DNA of 64,000 bases, taken from the NCBI GenBank assembly GCA_013336165.1, contig JAAXUF010000006.1:62001-126000 (forward strand), given 5' to 3'. The notes below the pieces were generated by a model. The model did not search any database. It was not told where the DNA came from and saw nothing but the letters and a program-made list of their open reading frames with translations. The DNA comes from Coriobacteriia bacterium. GTDB lineage: Bacteria; Actinomycetota; Coriobacteriia; Anaerosomatales; JAAXUF01. The translations under genes and the position numbers were made by a program. Below, piece after piece: positions 33,886-43,074 of this stretch (positions are counted from its first letter, which is position 1; each line of letters starts with the position of its first letter).

Positions 33886-35748
33886 CTACCCTGCGCCGCC
33901 ACCGCCACCGCCACCGCCACCGCCACCGCCGCCCGAGAAGCCACCGCCGCCGCCCGAGGCCGACGACATCGCACTGGAGGCGATCTGCGAGGCAGAGGCG
34001 AACCCGCCCTGCAGGTCCGACACGGGCGAATGACCATACGCTCCGGCGTAGACCCACCAATAGGTAAGTTGGAAGCCTGGATCCGCCACGACCTCCGGGA
34101 TCGCCACGCGCAACTGCTCGATGACCTCCTCGGCGATACCGAAGACGACCGCGAGGATGAGGAAGCGGTTCCACAGGATCACAGACGCGGGCGGAGCTTC
34201 CTTGAGGCGCGAAAAATCCTTCAAGTAGTTGCGAACGCCGCGGTACTTCGCATAGAGTTCGGTGCCCTCCGGCGAACGGCGCGTCATGAACGGCGCGATC
34301 GCACCGATGATAATCGCCGCGGGAAGGCCCACAATGAGCGGCAGCCCGCTGCCGCTGGCTACCGCCGCCCAGATGGTGATCGCCCCGACCGCAACCGCGA
34401 GCACGAAAAGCCCGACGCGCCACGATGTGCCGGCCGGCTCGATCAGCCCGAGTGAATCGGCCTGCGCGGACGCCGCCGTCTTCCAGTCCTTCATCTCCTC
34501 AGCGAAGGTCTGTGCGTGATCCTTCGCGTACGCCTTGATGTCGTCCAGCGTGACCGAGCCGCCCGTGCCGATCCGGTTGAACAGAATGTCGGCAATCTGG
34601 GCGTCAAGGCCGGTAAGGTTCCCGCTGCGGCCTTCGATGAGCGCCAGCCGGTAGGTCTGACGGTCTTTGCTGCCGAAGAGTTTGCGCTCGGTGACGGTCT
34701 CGGGCTGCATCGTGATCATCTTGCGGTCCGCCAAGTCCATCAGCGTGGCCGCAAGATCTGCGTCCGTGACCTGACCGTAGCGCCAAAGTGCGCCTACCAC
34801 CGCGGGTGGAAGGTCCGGGCGCGGGTCCTCTCGGAAGTATTCGCCTTGGAACTCGGGCTTGTAGTCGCGCCCATAACGCAGGTACGCCCAGATCGCGAGC
34901 GCCACACCCAGAATGCCGAGCAGCCATGCGCCGCCCACGGCAAACCACATGACGGCCTGCGCCTGCGTGCGCTTCGCATTCGCGTCGTTAGCGAGCTTGG
35001 CCTCCTCGGCCAGCACGGCATCACGCCGTGCAGAGGAGTTCGCAGTCGTCGCCGAGAGTGCCGCGGCCGGGTAGAGAATCCGTGCCTCGACGAAGGTCGA
35101 AGCAGGCACGTCGGCCACCTTGAGAGTCACGGTGCCGTCGGACTGAATCGCCACGTTGCCGGTCAGAGGCCCGTGGGCCCATGCCTGGACTTGGTCCTTG
35201 GAAAGCGTCGCCGGCGGCTTGATGGTGATGCTCACGTCTGTCACCGGCACCGCCCACTCCTTGCCGATGAACTGCCAGTACAGCTCGCCGGTATCCGACC
35301 AGCGCTGCGCGGCGCCGGCAACGTCGTAGGTCAACCGGAACGCGGCGGCCTGGTTCGACTTGCTGAAGTATGCGTACACCCGCACGCTGGTGCCGGAGTC
35401 CTGGAGATAGTAGGTGCCGGGAGTGCCCTGGACTTTTGCGAGTGTGTAGGGCTTCGACGCCCCGGCAGACACTTCCGCGACCTCGAGAACCTTGATGCCC
35501 GTCGCGGACTTCTTCGACAACTCCCAGTACACGAAGCTGTAGTCACCGGTGAAGTTGAAGCTGCGATTCTCGACCACCGACATCGATCCGTCAGGCTTCA
35601 CCTGCGCCTGGATATCGACCGGTCCGGTTGTGTAACTCTTGGCGAGTGCTGTGGTCGCGCCCGAGAACAACGCGATGAGCAGCGCCGCCGAGATGAGCAG
35701 CGCCCTTGCGGACGAGCGGCTGGCAGCTTTGCGGAAGACCCGGTTCAC
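33886..35748 (-). CDS. DUF2207 membrane protein with poly-glycine tail
   Basis: 620 residues. A cleavable-looking signal (ALLISAALLIALFSGATTALA) precedes an outer beta-rich DUF2207 domain (~35-240; SMSVVENRSFNFTGDYSFVYW is typical). Then come a TM helix (~265-285), a cytosolic part (~300-440), a pair of helices (~455-500), and another helix (~555). The last ~30 residues are SASGGGGGFSG then a run of 13 glycines, encoded by CCACCG repeats around 33895-33935. Such glycine tails are usual in this family. GTG 35748 overlaps the tadA stop (GTGA). Confidence 0.87.
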   Translation of the reverse strand: MNRVFRKAASRSSARALLISAALLIALFSGATTALAKSYTTGPVDIQAQVKPDGSMSVVENRSFNFTGDYSFVYWELSKKSATGIKVLEVAEVSAGASKPYTLAKVQGTPGTYYLQDSGTSVRVYAYFSKSNQAAAFRLTYDVAGAAQRWSDTGELYWQFIGKEWAVPVTDVSITIKPPATLSKDQVQAWAHGPLTGNVAIQSDGTVTLKVADVPASTFVEARILYPAAALSATTANSSARRDAVLAEEAKLANDANAKRTQAQAVMWFAVGGAWLLGILGVALAIWAYLRYGRDYKPEFQGEYFREDPRPDLPPAVVGALWRYGQVTDADLAATLMDLADRKMITMQPETVTERKLFGSKDRQTYRLALIEGRSGNLTGLDAQIADILFNRIGTGGSVTLDDIKAYAKDHAQTFAEEMKDWKTAASAQADSLGLIEPAGTSWRVGLFVLAVAVGAITIWAAVASGSGLPLIVGLPAAIIIGAIAPFMTRRSPEGTELYAKYRGVRNYLKDFSRLKEAPPASVILWNRFLILAVVFGIAEEVIEQLRVAIPEVVADPGFQLTYWWVYAGAYGHSPVSDLQGGFASASQIASSAMSSASGGGGGFSGGGGGGGGGGGGGAG

Positions 35749-36206
35749 GGTGCGTCCTTCCTGAGTCGGCGGAAAAAGTCGCGCAGCAACGCAGCGGACT
35801 CCTTGGCTAGTATTCCCGAAGTCACGTCGAACCGGTGGTTGAGCCGCTCGTCGTCTGAGAGATCGTACAGCGTGCCGAGCGCTCCGGCTTTGGGATCGGT
35901 TGCACCGTACACGCAGCGGGCAATGCGCGCCTGGTGCATAGCCCCCGCGCACATCGGGCAGGGCTCGAGCGTCACGTAGACCGTGCAGTCCGAGAGCCGC
36001 CAGCGCTGCAGGCTTCGCGCGGCCTCGCGGATCGCAATGAGCTCGGCGTGCGCGGTCGGGTCGAAGTCGAGTTCGCGGCGGTTCGAGGCGCTCGAGACCA
36101 CAGCGCCGTCGCATACGACGACCGCGCCAATCGGCACTTCGCCGAACTGCGCCGCCTGACGCGCCTGATCGAGCGCCATCGCCATGAACATCTCATCGTC
36201 GTGCAT
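35745..36206 (-). CDS. tadA: tRNA-specific adenosine deaminase TadA
   Basis: 153 residues. It deaminates A34 to inosine in tRNA-Arg(ACG), and that tRNA is encoded at 40189-40265. The zinc site is complete: PTAHAELIAIREA (His, Glu) and TLEPCPMCAGAMHQARI (two Cys). The substrate loop GAVVVCDGAVV and the terminal FFRRLRK are as expected. The start is ATG 36206 with GAGGAG close upstream. The frame reaches 36362 without another good start. It is coupled to the DUF2207 gene by a 4-base overlap. Confidence 0.96.
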   Translation of the reverse strand: MHDDEMFMAMALDQARQAAQFGEVPIGAVVVCDGAVVSSASNRRELDFDPTAHAELIAIREAARSLQRWRLSDCTVYVTLEPCPMCAGAMHQARIARCVYGATDPKAGALGTLYDLSDDERLNHRFDVTSGILAKESAALLRDFFRRLRKDAP

Positions 36207-36416
36207 GCCGCTCCTCGCATCCGAACCCCGACGCCTGCGCGTCAACGTAGAGTCTAGCGCAGCTCGGCCGAGAAGACGCGAGTGTCGCTCACCCCGCCTG
36301 CGGCACATCTTGCTTGAGCGGTCGCACAATGAAGTCGACTTCGCAGTCCAGCGCCCTCCCACCGACTCTTGCCTTCGCCACTCATGCTAGACTGTTTCCT
36401 GCTCAAACGCCCTTGT

Positions 36417-36504
36417 GGAGGGGTGGCAGAGTGGTTGAATGCAACGGTCTTGAAAACCGTCTTGGCGCAAGCCAACGTGGGTTCGAATCCCACCCCCTCC
36501 GCCA
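36417..36504 (+). tRNA. tRNA-Ser(TGA)
   Basis: A complete 88-nt class II tRNA: acceptor GGAGGGG/CCCCTCC, D arm TGGCAGAGTGGTTGAATGC, anticodon loop CTTGAAA (TGA), variable arm with GGCGCAAGCC, T-arm GTGGGTTCGAATCCCAC and CCA. Its first ~27 bases match the broken tRNA-Ser copy 3, so the fragments derive from a relative of this isoacceptor. It reads UCA and, by wobble, UCG/UCU. Confidence 0.96.
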
Positions 36505-36590
36505 TTTTCCCGTCGCCTTCTCGGCGTATTTGGTTCACAATCAGACTGCACCCCCTGCGTGAGCCAACACCCTGATACGGCGGTGGAGAC

Positions 36591-39500
36591 GTGATCGTGA
36601 AGAACGGGACTCCCGACGCCGAGAACCCCGGAGCAGCAGAGCTCGCAACCAGCGCCCTGCTTCTTGAAGCATCCCGGGCTCTCGCGATGTGGACCGAACC
36701 CGCTCGCACGCTCCAAGCGCTCGCCGACATCATGCTGAAGGCAACTCGACACTCTCGCGTGACGGTGTACACATGGCACGAGGAAACCCTGAAGATGCGC
36801 GTTGACGCAGTTGCGGGCTCCTCGCCCCTTCCTCTCGGCATGGAGGTCGACTTCGACGACTTCGCTCCCGGCACGCGTGCAGCCCTCTCGGCACAAAGGA
36901 CGGCGTTCGTCGATCTCACGAAGGTTCCGCCGGAGCAGCGGCCCATAGGGGAAGCTTGGGGTTATTGCGACGTTCTGGCGGTTCCACTGGTCTTCGTCGA
37001 CCGGCTCGTGGGGATGATCGGCATCGACAACGTCGGGACGCATCGGCCGTTCACCGAACGCGAAATCAAGATCGCCGAGGGTATCGCCGCACAGGCTGCG
37101 GCGGCAATCACGAACGCCGGGCTCTTTCAGCGCCAGCGCGACGAGCTTGCGAACACACGGCTGCTGCAAGACGTCGCAGTTGCCGGAGCCGAAGCATTGA
37201 GGATTGGGGACGTCTGTAACCGAGTGCTTGAGGAGTTGCACGAGCATCTCGATCTCCAGCTTGCTTCGATCTTCCTGCTCGATGCGCAAGCGGAGCACCT
37301 CATTCTGACGGCCTCCATCGGCTATCCGGAAGAAGTCAAACAGTCGATTCGGCGACTCCCCGTCTCCGATGACTCCAACATCGGACGTCTGGTCGTCCAC
37401 CAACTCGCGTTCCTGACCCACGAGCACGGCTCCGATCCCCCGGGCGCACTTGAAAGGATCCGGCGTCTCGGCCTTGAGGCCTCACGCTGGATCGCCTTGC
37501 CTATCAAACACGGAAACGACCTGCTCGGTGCGGTCAGCCTCGTCTTCCCGAAGAGGAGTTCGTTCCGGGAGCAGGAGATCGATCTCTTTCGAGGCGTGGC
37601 CGCCACCTTGGGAAGCGCAGTCTCCAACGCCCAGCTGTTCGAGGCCGAGCGCAGAGCACGCGCTCGCGAGGAGGTTCGCGCCTCGCACCTTGACACGCTC
37701 AACGCTATCGCCGCCGCGTGTCTGACGTCTCTCAGTTCCATGGAACTCGCAGGAGAACTCCTCCCGTTGATCAAGGGGCGCATCGGCTTCTCCTCGGCGA
37801 CCGTGCGAGTGCTTTCCCCCGGGGGCGGCTCTCTGGTCTTGTTGGCGTGCGACGGAATCTCCCCAGAGGAGGTTGCCGAGCCGATCGACCTTTCCGGCGA
37901 TTGCGTGATATGCGACGCATTCCGGACCGGGGAACCCATCATCCAGAGCACCGGAAGCGAGGTGGTTTCCGGATACGCATCGCAGACCCCCGACGCTCCC
38001 CGGGATGGTACCCGCGCGTTCGCCGTCCTGCCGCTCGTGGGGCCATCGCAAACGATCGGCATGCTTACGATGTCTTGGCGGGGGCCGCGCGCATGGCCCG
38101 ATGAGAGAGTCGCGTTCCTCGGCTCCGTGGCCAATGAATTCGCTGTCGGTCTTGAGAACGCGCGGCTTCACGAGCGCGAGCGCGAGGCCGCCCGGCTCGC
38201 GGCCGCCTTCGCGGAGATCAACAGCGCGGTGCACTCGACTCTCGACTTCGACGAAATCGCTGACCGGGCGTTGACCGAGGGCGCCCGAACCCTTGGCGCC
38301 GAGAATGCAACAATCGCGATGCGCAGCGAGGCTGGCTTCCTGCTTTCTCACGCCTACGGCCATCCCCAAGCCAGTGCGGGCAGCTTCGTCGCCGACACTC
38401 CAAACAACTCCTACTCACTCGCGTTGCGCCTCAAGAAGACAGTTGCGATCGACGATGTCGCCGGAGACCCCCGCGTCAGCGATGCCGTAGCGCGAGAGCG
38501 TTGTCCACGATCGATCATCTCGGCTCCGCTCATCACGCAATCAGCGGGGTCAGCTCTGCTCAACTTCAGCTTCAGTACCAAGACGCATTCCTTCACGTCG
38601 GCAGAATGCGATTTCGTTACCAACGTCGCATCCTCTCTCGCGCTGGCGCTCGAGAATGCGAGCCTCTTCTCGGCAGAAGTCCGGGCTCAGTTCATAGCCA
38701 AGGAGGAGCTCGACCTCTCGAACCTGCTCCTACAGGCCACAAATACGCTGTCGTCCTCAATCGATCTGAGCAGAATCACTGAGGCGCTCTGCGACGTAAC
38801 GTGCAGGACTCTTCGGATTGGCCGCGCCCGTGTTCTGCTGTTCGACGCCGAGCACGGTGTGTTCCGCGTCGCAGCCTCCTGCTCTTCGGGAGATCCGATC
38901 GACACCCCAACGCTCAGATGGGACGAACTCCCCGCGACTCTTCGGGATTCTGCGCTACGAGAGCCTAAGGCACCCGTCCTGATCGACTGCGAGAACGCGT
39001 GTCTGCCTGAGATCGAGCACGTCGTCACACCGCAAGACAGCATCCTCCGCGGCGCGTGGGTGCCGATCCGGACCTCGGACAAGCATCTGGGTTTCGTGGT
39101 CACAGACGAACCCGGGCAGCGCTACGACTTCTCCGAACGTGATCTCGAAATCGCATCGGCTTTCGCATCGCAGGCCGCCGTCTCAATCCAGAACGCCTTG
39201 CTGTACCAGACCGAGCACCACATAGCCGAGACACTGCAACATGCGTTGCTTGAGGTACCCGAGCACATCCTTGGCCTTGAGCACGGAGAGCTCTACCGGT
39301 CGGCGACCGAGACTGCCCATGTGGGCGGCGACTTCTACGACCTCTTCGAGATCGATCGCGGGCGTATCGGCGTCGCTATCGGCGATGTGTCCGGAAAGGG
39401 ACTGGACGCCGCGTCGTTGACGGCAACGGTCCGCAACACGCTCCGCGTGCACGCGCTTGAAGGCCTCGCGCCCTCAACCGTGGTTCGCAAGACGAACGAT

Positions 39501-39944
39501 CTCCTGATCCGTTTCACTCCCATCGAGGTATTTGTGACGTTGTTCTTTGGCATCCTCGACACACGGACCGGCGCCCTGTCTTACGTTGTCGCAGGGCACC
39601 CGGCGCCGCTCGTCATGCACGGCAGCGGTGACGTGGACGAACTCGCCGGGGGATCCCCCATAGTTGGTGCGTTCGAGGGGATCGCCTTTGAGGAGCACGC
39701 CGCCACACTCCGGTGGGCCGACACCCTCCTTCTGTACACCGATGGCCTCGCGGAGGTGCGCTGCGGCGCCGAGCAGTACGGGATCAGACGCGTTGCGGCT
39801 GCCCTCACCGCGAACCATGCCGCGTCCGGCGACTTGGCTCGGCTTGTCAGGCTCGTATGCGCTGACGCCCAGGCTTTCAGCGGCGGAGCACTCAATGACG
39901 ACATGGCCCTGATGGCGATCCGGCTACAACACGGCCCCGAGTGA
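36591..39944 (+). CDS. Multi-GAF PP2C (SpoIIE-type) phosphatase, 1117 aa
   Basis: A large soluble sensor. Five GAF-like domains can be placed at about 20-175, 190-340, 365-520, 530-685 and 705-870. Each ends in the typical helix (FTEREIKIAEGIAAQAAAAI, SFREQEIDLFRGVAATLGSA, FSERDLEIASAFASQAAVSI). A SpoIIE/PP2C domain (~885-1115) follows with HVGGDFYDLFEID, GDVSGKGLDAA, TLLLYTDGLAE and NDDMALMAI. It probably integrates several small-molecule or redox signals to dephosphorylate an anti-sigma antagonist. There are no membrane helices. GTG 36591 is the longest start. GTG 36597 has better spacing to GGTGGAG. Confidence 0.92.
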   Translation: MIVKNGTPDAENPGAAELATSALLLEASRALAMWTEPARTLQALADIMLKATRHSRVTVYTWHEETLKMRVDAVAGSSPLPLGMEVDFDDFAPGTRAALSAQRTAFVDLTKVPPEQRPIGEAWGYCDVLAVPLVFVDRLVGMIGIDNVGTHRPFTEREIKIAEGIAAQAAAAITNAGLFQRQRDELANTRLLQDVAVAGAEALRIGDVCNRVLEELHEHLDLQLASIFLLDAQAEHLILTASIGYPEEVKQSIRRLPVSDDSNIGRLVVHQLAFLTHEHGSDPPGALERIRRLGLEASRWIALPIKHGNDLLGAVSLVFPKRSSFREQEIDLFRGVAATLGSAVSNAQLFEAERRARAREEVRASHLDTLNAIAAACLTSLSSMELAGELLPLIKGRIGFSSATVRVLSPGGGSLVLLACDGISPEEVAEPIDLSGDCVICDAFRTGEPIIQSTGSEVVSGYASQTPDAPRDGTRAFAVLPLVGPSQTIGMLTMSWRGPRAWPDERVAFLGSVANEFAVGLENARLHEREREAARLAAAFAEINSAVHSTLDFDEIADRALTEGARTLGAENATIAMRSEAGFLLSHAYGHPQASAGSFVADTPNNSYSLALRLKKTVAIDDVAGDPRVSDAVARERCPRSIISAPLITQSAGSALLNFSFSTKTHSFTSAECDFVTNVASSLALALENASLFSAEVRAQFIAKEELDLSNLLLQATNTLSSSIDLSRITEALCDVTCRTLRIGRARVLLFDAEHGVFRVAASCSSGDPIDTPTLRWDELPATLRDSALREPKAPVLIDCENACLPEIEHVVTPQDSILRGAWVPIRTSDKHLGFVVTDEPGQRYDFSERDLEIASAFASQAAVSIQNALLYQTEHHIAETLQHALLEVPEHILGLEHGELYRSATETAHVGGDFYDLFEIDRGRIGVAIGDVSGKGLDAASLTATVRNTLRVHALEGLAPSTVVRKTNDLLIRFTPIEVFVTLFFGILDTRTGALSYVVAGHPAPLVMHGSGDVDELAGGSPIVGAFEGIAFEEHAATLRWADTLLLYTDGLAEVRCGAEQYGIRRVAAALTANHAASGDLARLVRLVCADAQAFSGGALNDDMALMAIRLQHGPE

Positions 39945-40015
39945 ATCTGACGCCTTTACGCCATGCCCGCACGCAGGTACCATTACCATTCGCGCGGTTA
40001 CTGCTGCGGTTTTTC

Positions 40016-40109
40016 GGAGAGCTGGCCGAGTCGGTCGAAGGCGCTCGCCTGCTAAGCGAGTAAGGGGGTAAAGCCCCCTTCGAGGGTTCGAATCCCTCGC
40101 TCTCCGCCA
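40016..40109 (+). tRNA. tRNA-Ser(GCT)
   Basis: A complete 94-nt class II tRNA: acceptor GGAGAGC/GCTCTCC, D arm TGGCCGAGTCGG, anticodon loop CTGCTAA (GCT), variable arm with GGGGGTAAAGCCCCC, T-arm CGAGGGTTCGAATCCCTCG and CCA. It reads AGC and AGU. Confidence 0.96.
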
Positions 40110-40188
40110 TTGACATGTTGCGTCCTGCGGACCGCCATTGACAGAGCGGTTCACTGATGGCAGGATACTTTAGCCCCGAGGGGCGTTT

Positions 40189-40265
40189 GCGCCGTTAGCT
40201 CAGCTGGATAGAGCGTATGACTACGAATCATAAGGTCGCAGGTTCGAATCCTGCACGGCGCACCA
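40189..40265 (+). tRNA. tRNA-Arg(ACG)
   Basis: A complete 77-nt tRNA: acceptor GCGCCGT/ACGGCGC, D arm TAGCTCAGCTGGATAGAGC, anticodon loop CTACGAA (ACG), T-arm GCAGGTTCGAATCCTGC and CCA. Its A34 is the substrate of TadA, encoded 4 kb upstream. It follows tRNA-Ser(GCT) by 79 bases. Confidence 0.96.
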
Positions 40266-40277
40266 CAAAGATCGCGG

Positions 40278-40305
40278 ACCGGAGGGCGAACCCCTCCGGT
40301 TTTTC
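40278..40305 (+). terminator. Terminator after tRNA-Arg
   Basis: ACCGGAGGG (40278-40286) pairs with CCCTCCGGT (40292-40300), loop CGAAC, followed by TTTTC. It is a classic intrinsic terminator 12 bases past the tRNA 3' end. Confidence 0.85.
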
Positions 40306-40408
40306 ATTTCCAGAGACAATCCCTCTCCAGCCGGAACGCCGTGCCCTGACCCGTGGAGTACGATAGTCGCAGCACTTTGGGATCGCATCTGAAGCGAGAA
40401 GAGGCGCC

Positions 40409-41230
40409 ATGGGCCTGCAGGGCAAAGTCGTCGTGATCACCGGCTCGACTCGGGGAATCGGCCGCGCAATCGCCGAGGAGGCCGTGCGCGGCGGTGCGAC
40501 GGTAGTCGTCTCTTCGAGAACGTCGGAAGCTGTGGCGAGAGCCGTTGCCGAGATCTCGGCGGCTGCCGGCTCCGGCGCAACCGTCTCAGGCTTTCCCGCC
40601 GACGTTTCTCGCTGGGAAGACGTCGAGGCTCTCAGAGACAGCGCGCTCGCGGCCCACGGCCGCATCGACGTCTGGATCAGCAACGCGGGCGTCTCGAATG
40701 GCTACCGGCCGCTCGACGAAGAGAGCCCGGAGGAAATCCGCAACCTCATCGCCACGAACGTGACCGGCACGCTCTACGGCGCGCGGGCGATGATCCCCTA
40801 CTTCCGCGCGCACGGCGGCTACCTCATGAACCTGTGCGGGCGCGGCCGGAAGGGCGAGGCGACCCCGTTCACCGCAGGCTACGCCGCCTCCAAGGCTGCG
40901 ATCGCTTCGATCACACGCTCCCTTGCCGCCGAGAACAAGGACTGCCCCCGCGTCTCCGTCAATGCGCTGGTCCCGGGGATGGTGGACACGGACTTCTACG
41001 CCGACGTGAAGACGAGTCCGCGCCTGGCAAGCACTGTCGGCAACATCCGACTCGCGCTCGACGCCTTCGGCACGCCAGTGGCCGAGGTCGGCCGCCGAGC
41101 GGTCGCACTCATCGCCGAGGAACCGGGGGCCGCGACCGGCAGGATCTTCACGATGCTCTCGGCGAGGCAGATGATCACGGGCGGCGCGAAGATGGCGTAC
41201 TGGGGGATGACCGGGAAGCTGGCGCGATAG
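40409..41230 (+). CDS. Short-chain dehydrogenase/reductase with altered active site
   Basis: A 273-residue Rossmann protein. The cofactor motif TGSTRGIG (~11-18), the NAG motif (SNAGVS, ~90) and YAASK (Tyr and Lys, ~155) are present. The catalytic Ser expected 13 residues before the Tyr is missing: the segment reads NLCGRGRKGEATPFTAGY. The Arg in TGSTRGIG with SSRTSEA after strand 2 suggests NADP(H). It may therefore be a weak enzyme, use another residue, or have a non-catalytic role. The substrate is unknown. Start ATG 40409 follows AAGAGG. Confidence 0.85.
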   Translation: MGLQGKVVVITGSTRGIGRAIAEEAVRGGATVVVSSRTSEAVARAVAEISAAAGSGATVSGFPADVSRWEDVEALRDSALAAHGRIDVWISNAGVSNGYRPLDEESPEEIRNLIATNVTGTLYGARAMIPYFRAHGGYLMNLCGRGRKGEATPFTAGYAASKAAIASITRSLAAENKDCPRVSVNALVPGMVDTDFYADVKTSPRLASTVGNIRLALDAFGTPVAEVGRRAVALIAEEPGAATGRIFTMLSARQMITGGAKMAYWGMTGKLAR

Positions 41231-41255
41231 ACGCTGTCGCCCGTCCATCCCGCAG

Positions 41256-41289
41256 AGCAGGGCCCCTCAGATGCCGGGGCCCTGCTTTC
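41256..41289. terminator. Bidirectional terminator between SDR and flavoprotein genes
   Basis: AGCAGGGCCCC (41256-41266) and GGGGCCCTGCT (41276-41286) form a perfect 11-bp stem with a 9-base loop, followed by TT. It lies between convergent genes and can serve both strands. Confidence 0.75.
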
Positions 41290-41330
41290 GAATCGCTTGA
41301 ATCTTGACGACATGTTGTCGTCACCGAGGT

Positions 41331-43040
41331 CTACTTCTTGGCATCCCACGCGGCCAGTGCAGAAGCGCTCCGGACCGCGAGACGACCTGACGCAAGGGCC
41401 TCGCTGACGTTTCCTCCGCCGTTGTACAGGAAGGGATAGATGCACCCAAATTCACCGGCTCCGTAGAGACGCTTGATGGGATTGCCACTGGTGTCGACAA
41501 TCTCACCTTTCGCACTCCGCTTGGGGCCACCTTGGGTGTTCAGGATGCCGTACTTCAGCTCCATGGCATAGAACGGACCGGTGATCGGCTGAAGGGCGAA
41601 CGGCTTGATGACAGCGGTCGGAGTCGTCGTAGCCACCGATCCAGTCGCATTCATGCCGCTGAACGTGTCGTAGACAGCCTCGCCCCGGTGGAAATCGGGG
41701 TCCTTCTGGTTTGCGACATACCCGTTGTAGGTCTTGACCGTAGCAGCAAGGGCCGTCGGATCGATTCCGATCTTCTTCGCGAGCTCCTCAACCGTGGCGG
41801 CTGTCTGGAAGACGCCTGCATCCAGATACGTCTTGTTCGCGACCGCAGCTGTTGCCTTCGTATCAGCGAGGAATCCGCCAATGGTCGACATCCAGCCAAT
41901 GCCAGTCGCAACTGGCGGAAGAACCGGTATGTTGGCGAATGACATCGACCCGAAAATGACATAGGCCGGGGTTGGGAGAGGCAAGTTGATGTACGTTCCG
42001 CCGAAGTCGATCTTGCCGTGCCGGTTCACGGTGTAGGCCTCTTCGTACATGAAGCGCTTCCCGTTGGGGCCCACGAAGATGTTGTCCTTCAGAGGAACCT
42101 GGCCAAACGACTGAAATGAGATACTGTTGTTGTCCTTGCCGGCCGCAAGTCCACCGAGACCGTTGCCGGAGATATTGTTCATATGCCATAGCTTGGCCCC
42201 AAATGGCCCGACCATCTGGAATCCGTCACCCTTGTTGTACGGAGTGCCGAACGGATGTATTTCGGGATAACCCGACATGATGTTGTCCGCCAACATCTTG
42301 GGATTGTTCTCAAAGCCGCCGCACGAAAGCACGACGCCCTTCTTGGCCTTGATATACACCTTCGTGCCATTCTGGTCCGCTATGACGCCGAGTGCTTCAT
42401 TTGTGTCGGGATCTCGCACGAGGTCCGTGCCGCGAGTGGAGTACATGACTTGGAAGCCGAGCGTCTTCTCCTGGGACTTGAGGAAATTCCAGAGGGACGA
42501 CATCCCCATCACGCCGCCGACATCGTAGACCTTCACCGAGGTGCCTCCGGCTATATTTTGGAACTCCGGGCTGAATGCGGCAATGGTCTTCATGTCCGCC
42601 CCAAGACCCTTCATCCAAGGCAGGTTCTCCACGATTGCCTCGGACCATGCCGTGACGAGTTCCGGTTCGACGACATACCGGCCATTCAAGGCTGTCTGAT
42701 ACGTGGCCGCGTCCTTGGCGTTATCCGGAATGAACATCAATTGGGCGCAGACGCGAGTGTTTCCGCCTTCCTGACCCTCAGGCGCAGCATCAAGCACGAT
42801 GACTGAACCTAGGTTCTCCTTCTTTGCAGTAATTGCCGCCGCCGCACCTGCGGCTCCGTAGCCAACCACGACGAAATCGGCCTCGGCATCCCACTTCGCC
42901 GGGATCCATGATGGATTCTTCGTAGAGCATCCAACGAGGCCCGCAGTTGCAGCGACCGCCGTTACGGCTGCGGCGCCCGTGAGAAAGCTCCTCCTCGAAA
43001 GCATCGTGCTCTTCTCGTTCAGATTCTCTGAGTCCTTCAC
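41331..43040 (-). CDS. TAT-exported FAD-dependent reductase, fumarate reductase family (module 1)
   Basis: 569 residues. The twin-arginine signal SRRSFLTG is followed by a hydrophobic stretch ending GLVGCS, so it may be lipid-anchored after TAT export. The FAD-binding motif VVVGYGAAGAAAAITA (~58-73) opens the fumarate-reductase/succinate-dehydrogenase flavoprotein fold. ILNTQGGPKRSAKGEIVDTS and LYGAGEFGCIYPF near the C-terminus are the family's late motifs. It likely reduces an organic acceptor outside the membrane. The six-heme lipoprotein encoded 35 bases upstream is the obvious electron donor. Start GTG 43040 with GAGGA upstream. The divergent LuxR regulator at 44056 probably controls the pair. 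Substrate cannot be read. Confidence 0.88.
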   Translation of the reverse strand: MKDSENLNEKSTMLSRRSFLTGAAAVTAVAATAGLVGCSTKNPSWIPAKWDAEADFVVVGYGAAGAAAAITAKKENLGSVIVLDAAPEGQEGGNTRVCAQLMFIPDNAKDAATYQTALNGRYVVEPELVTAWSEAIVENLPWMKGLGADMKTIAAFSPEFQNIAGGTSVKVYDVGGVMGMSSLWNFLKSQEKTLGFQVMYSTRGTDLVRDPDTNEALGVIADQNGTKVYIKAKKGVVLSCGGFENNPKMLADNIMSGYPEIHPFGTPYNKGDGFQMVGPFGAKLWHMNNISGNGLGGLAAGKDNNSISFQSFGQVPLKDNIFVGPNGKRFMYEEAYTVNRHGKIDFGGTYINLPLPTPAYVIFGSMSFANIPVLPPVATGIGWMSTIGGFLADTKATAAVANKTYLDAGVFQTAATVEELAKKIGIDPTALAATVKTYNGYVANQKDPDFHRGEAVYDTFSGMNATGSVATTTPTAVIKPFALQPITGPFYAMELKYGILNTQGGPKRSAKGEIVDTSGNPIKRLYGAGEFGCIYPFLYNGGGNVSEALASGRLAVRSASALAAWDAKK

Positions 43041-43074
43041 TTCTTCATCCTCTTCTCGGTAGATCGGCAAGTAC

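Noticed and set aside
33890-33945. Short tandem repeat as a CRISPR or mobile element
   Set aside because: It is a CCACCG hexanucleotide run encoding the glycine tail of the DUF2207 protein.
36387-37427. Long minus-strand open frame (346 codons)
   Set aside because: Antisense of the multi-GAF phosphatase and of tRNA-Ser(TGA). Its translation has no family motifs, and such frames are common opposite GC-rich genes.
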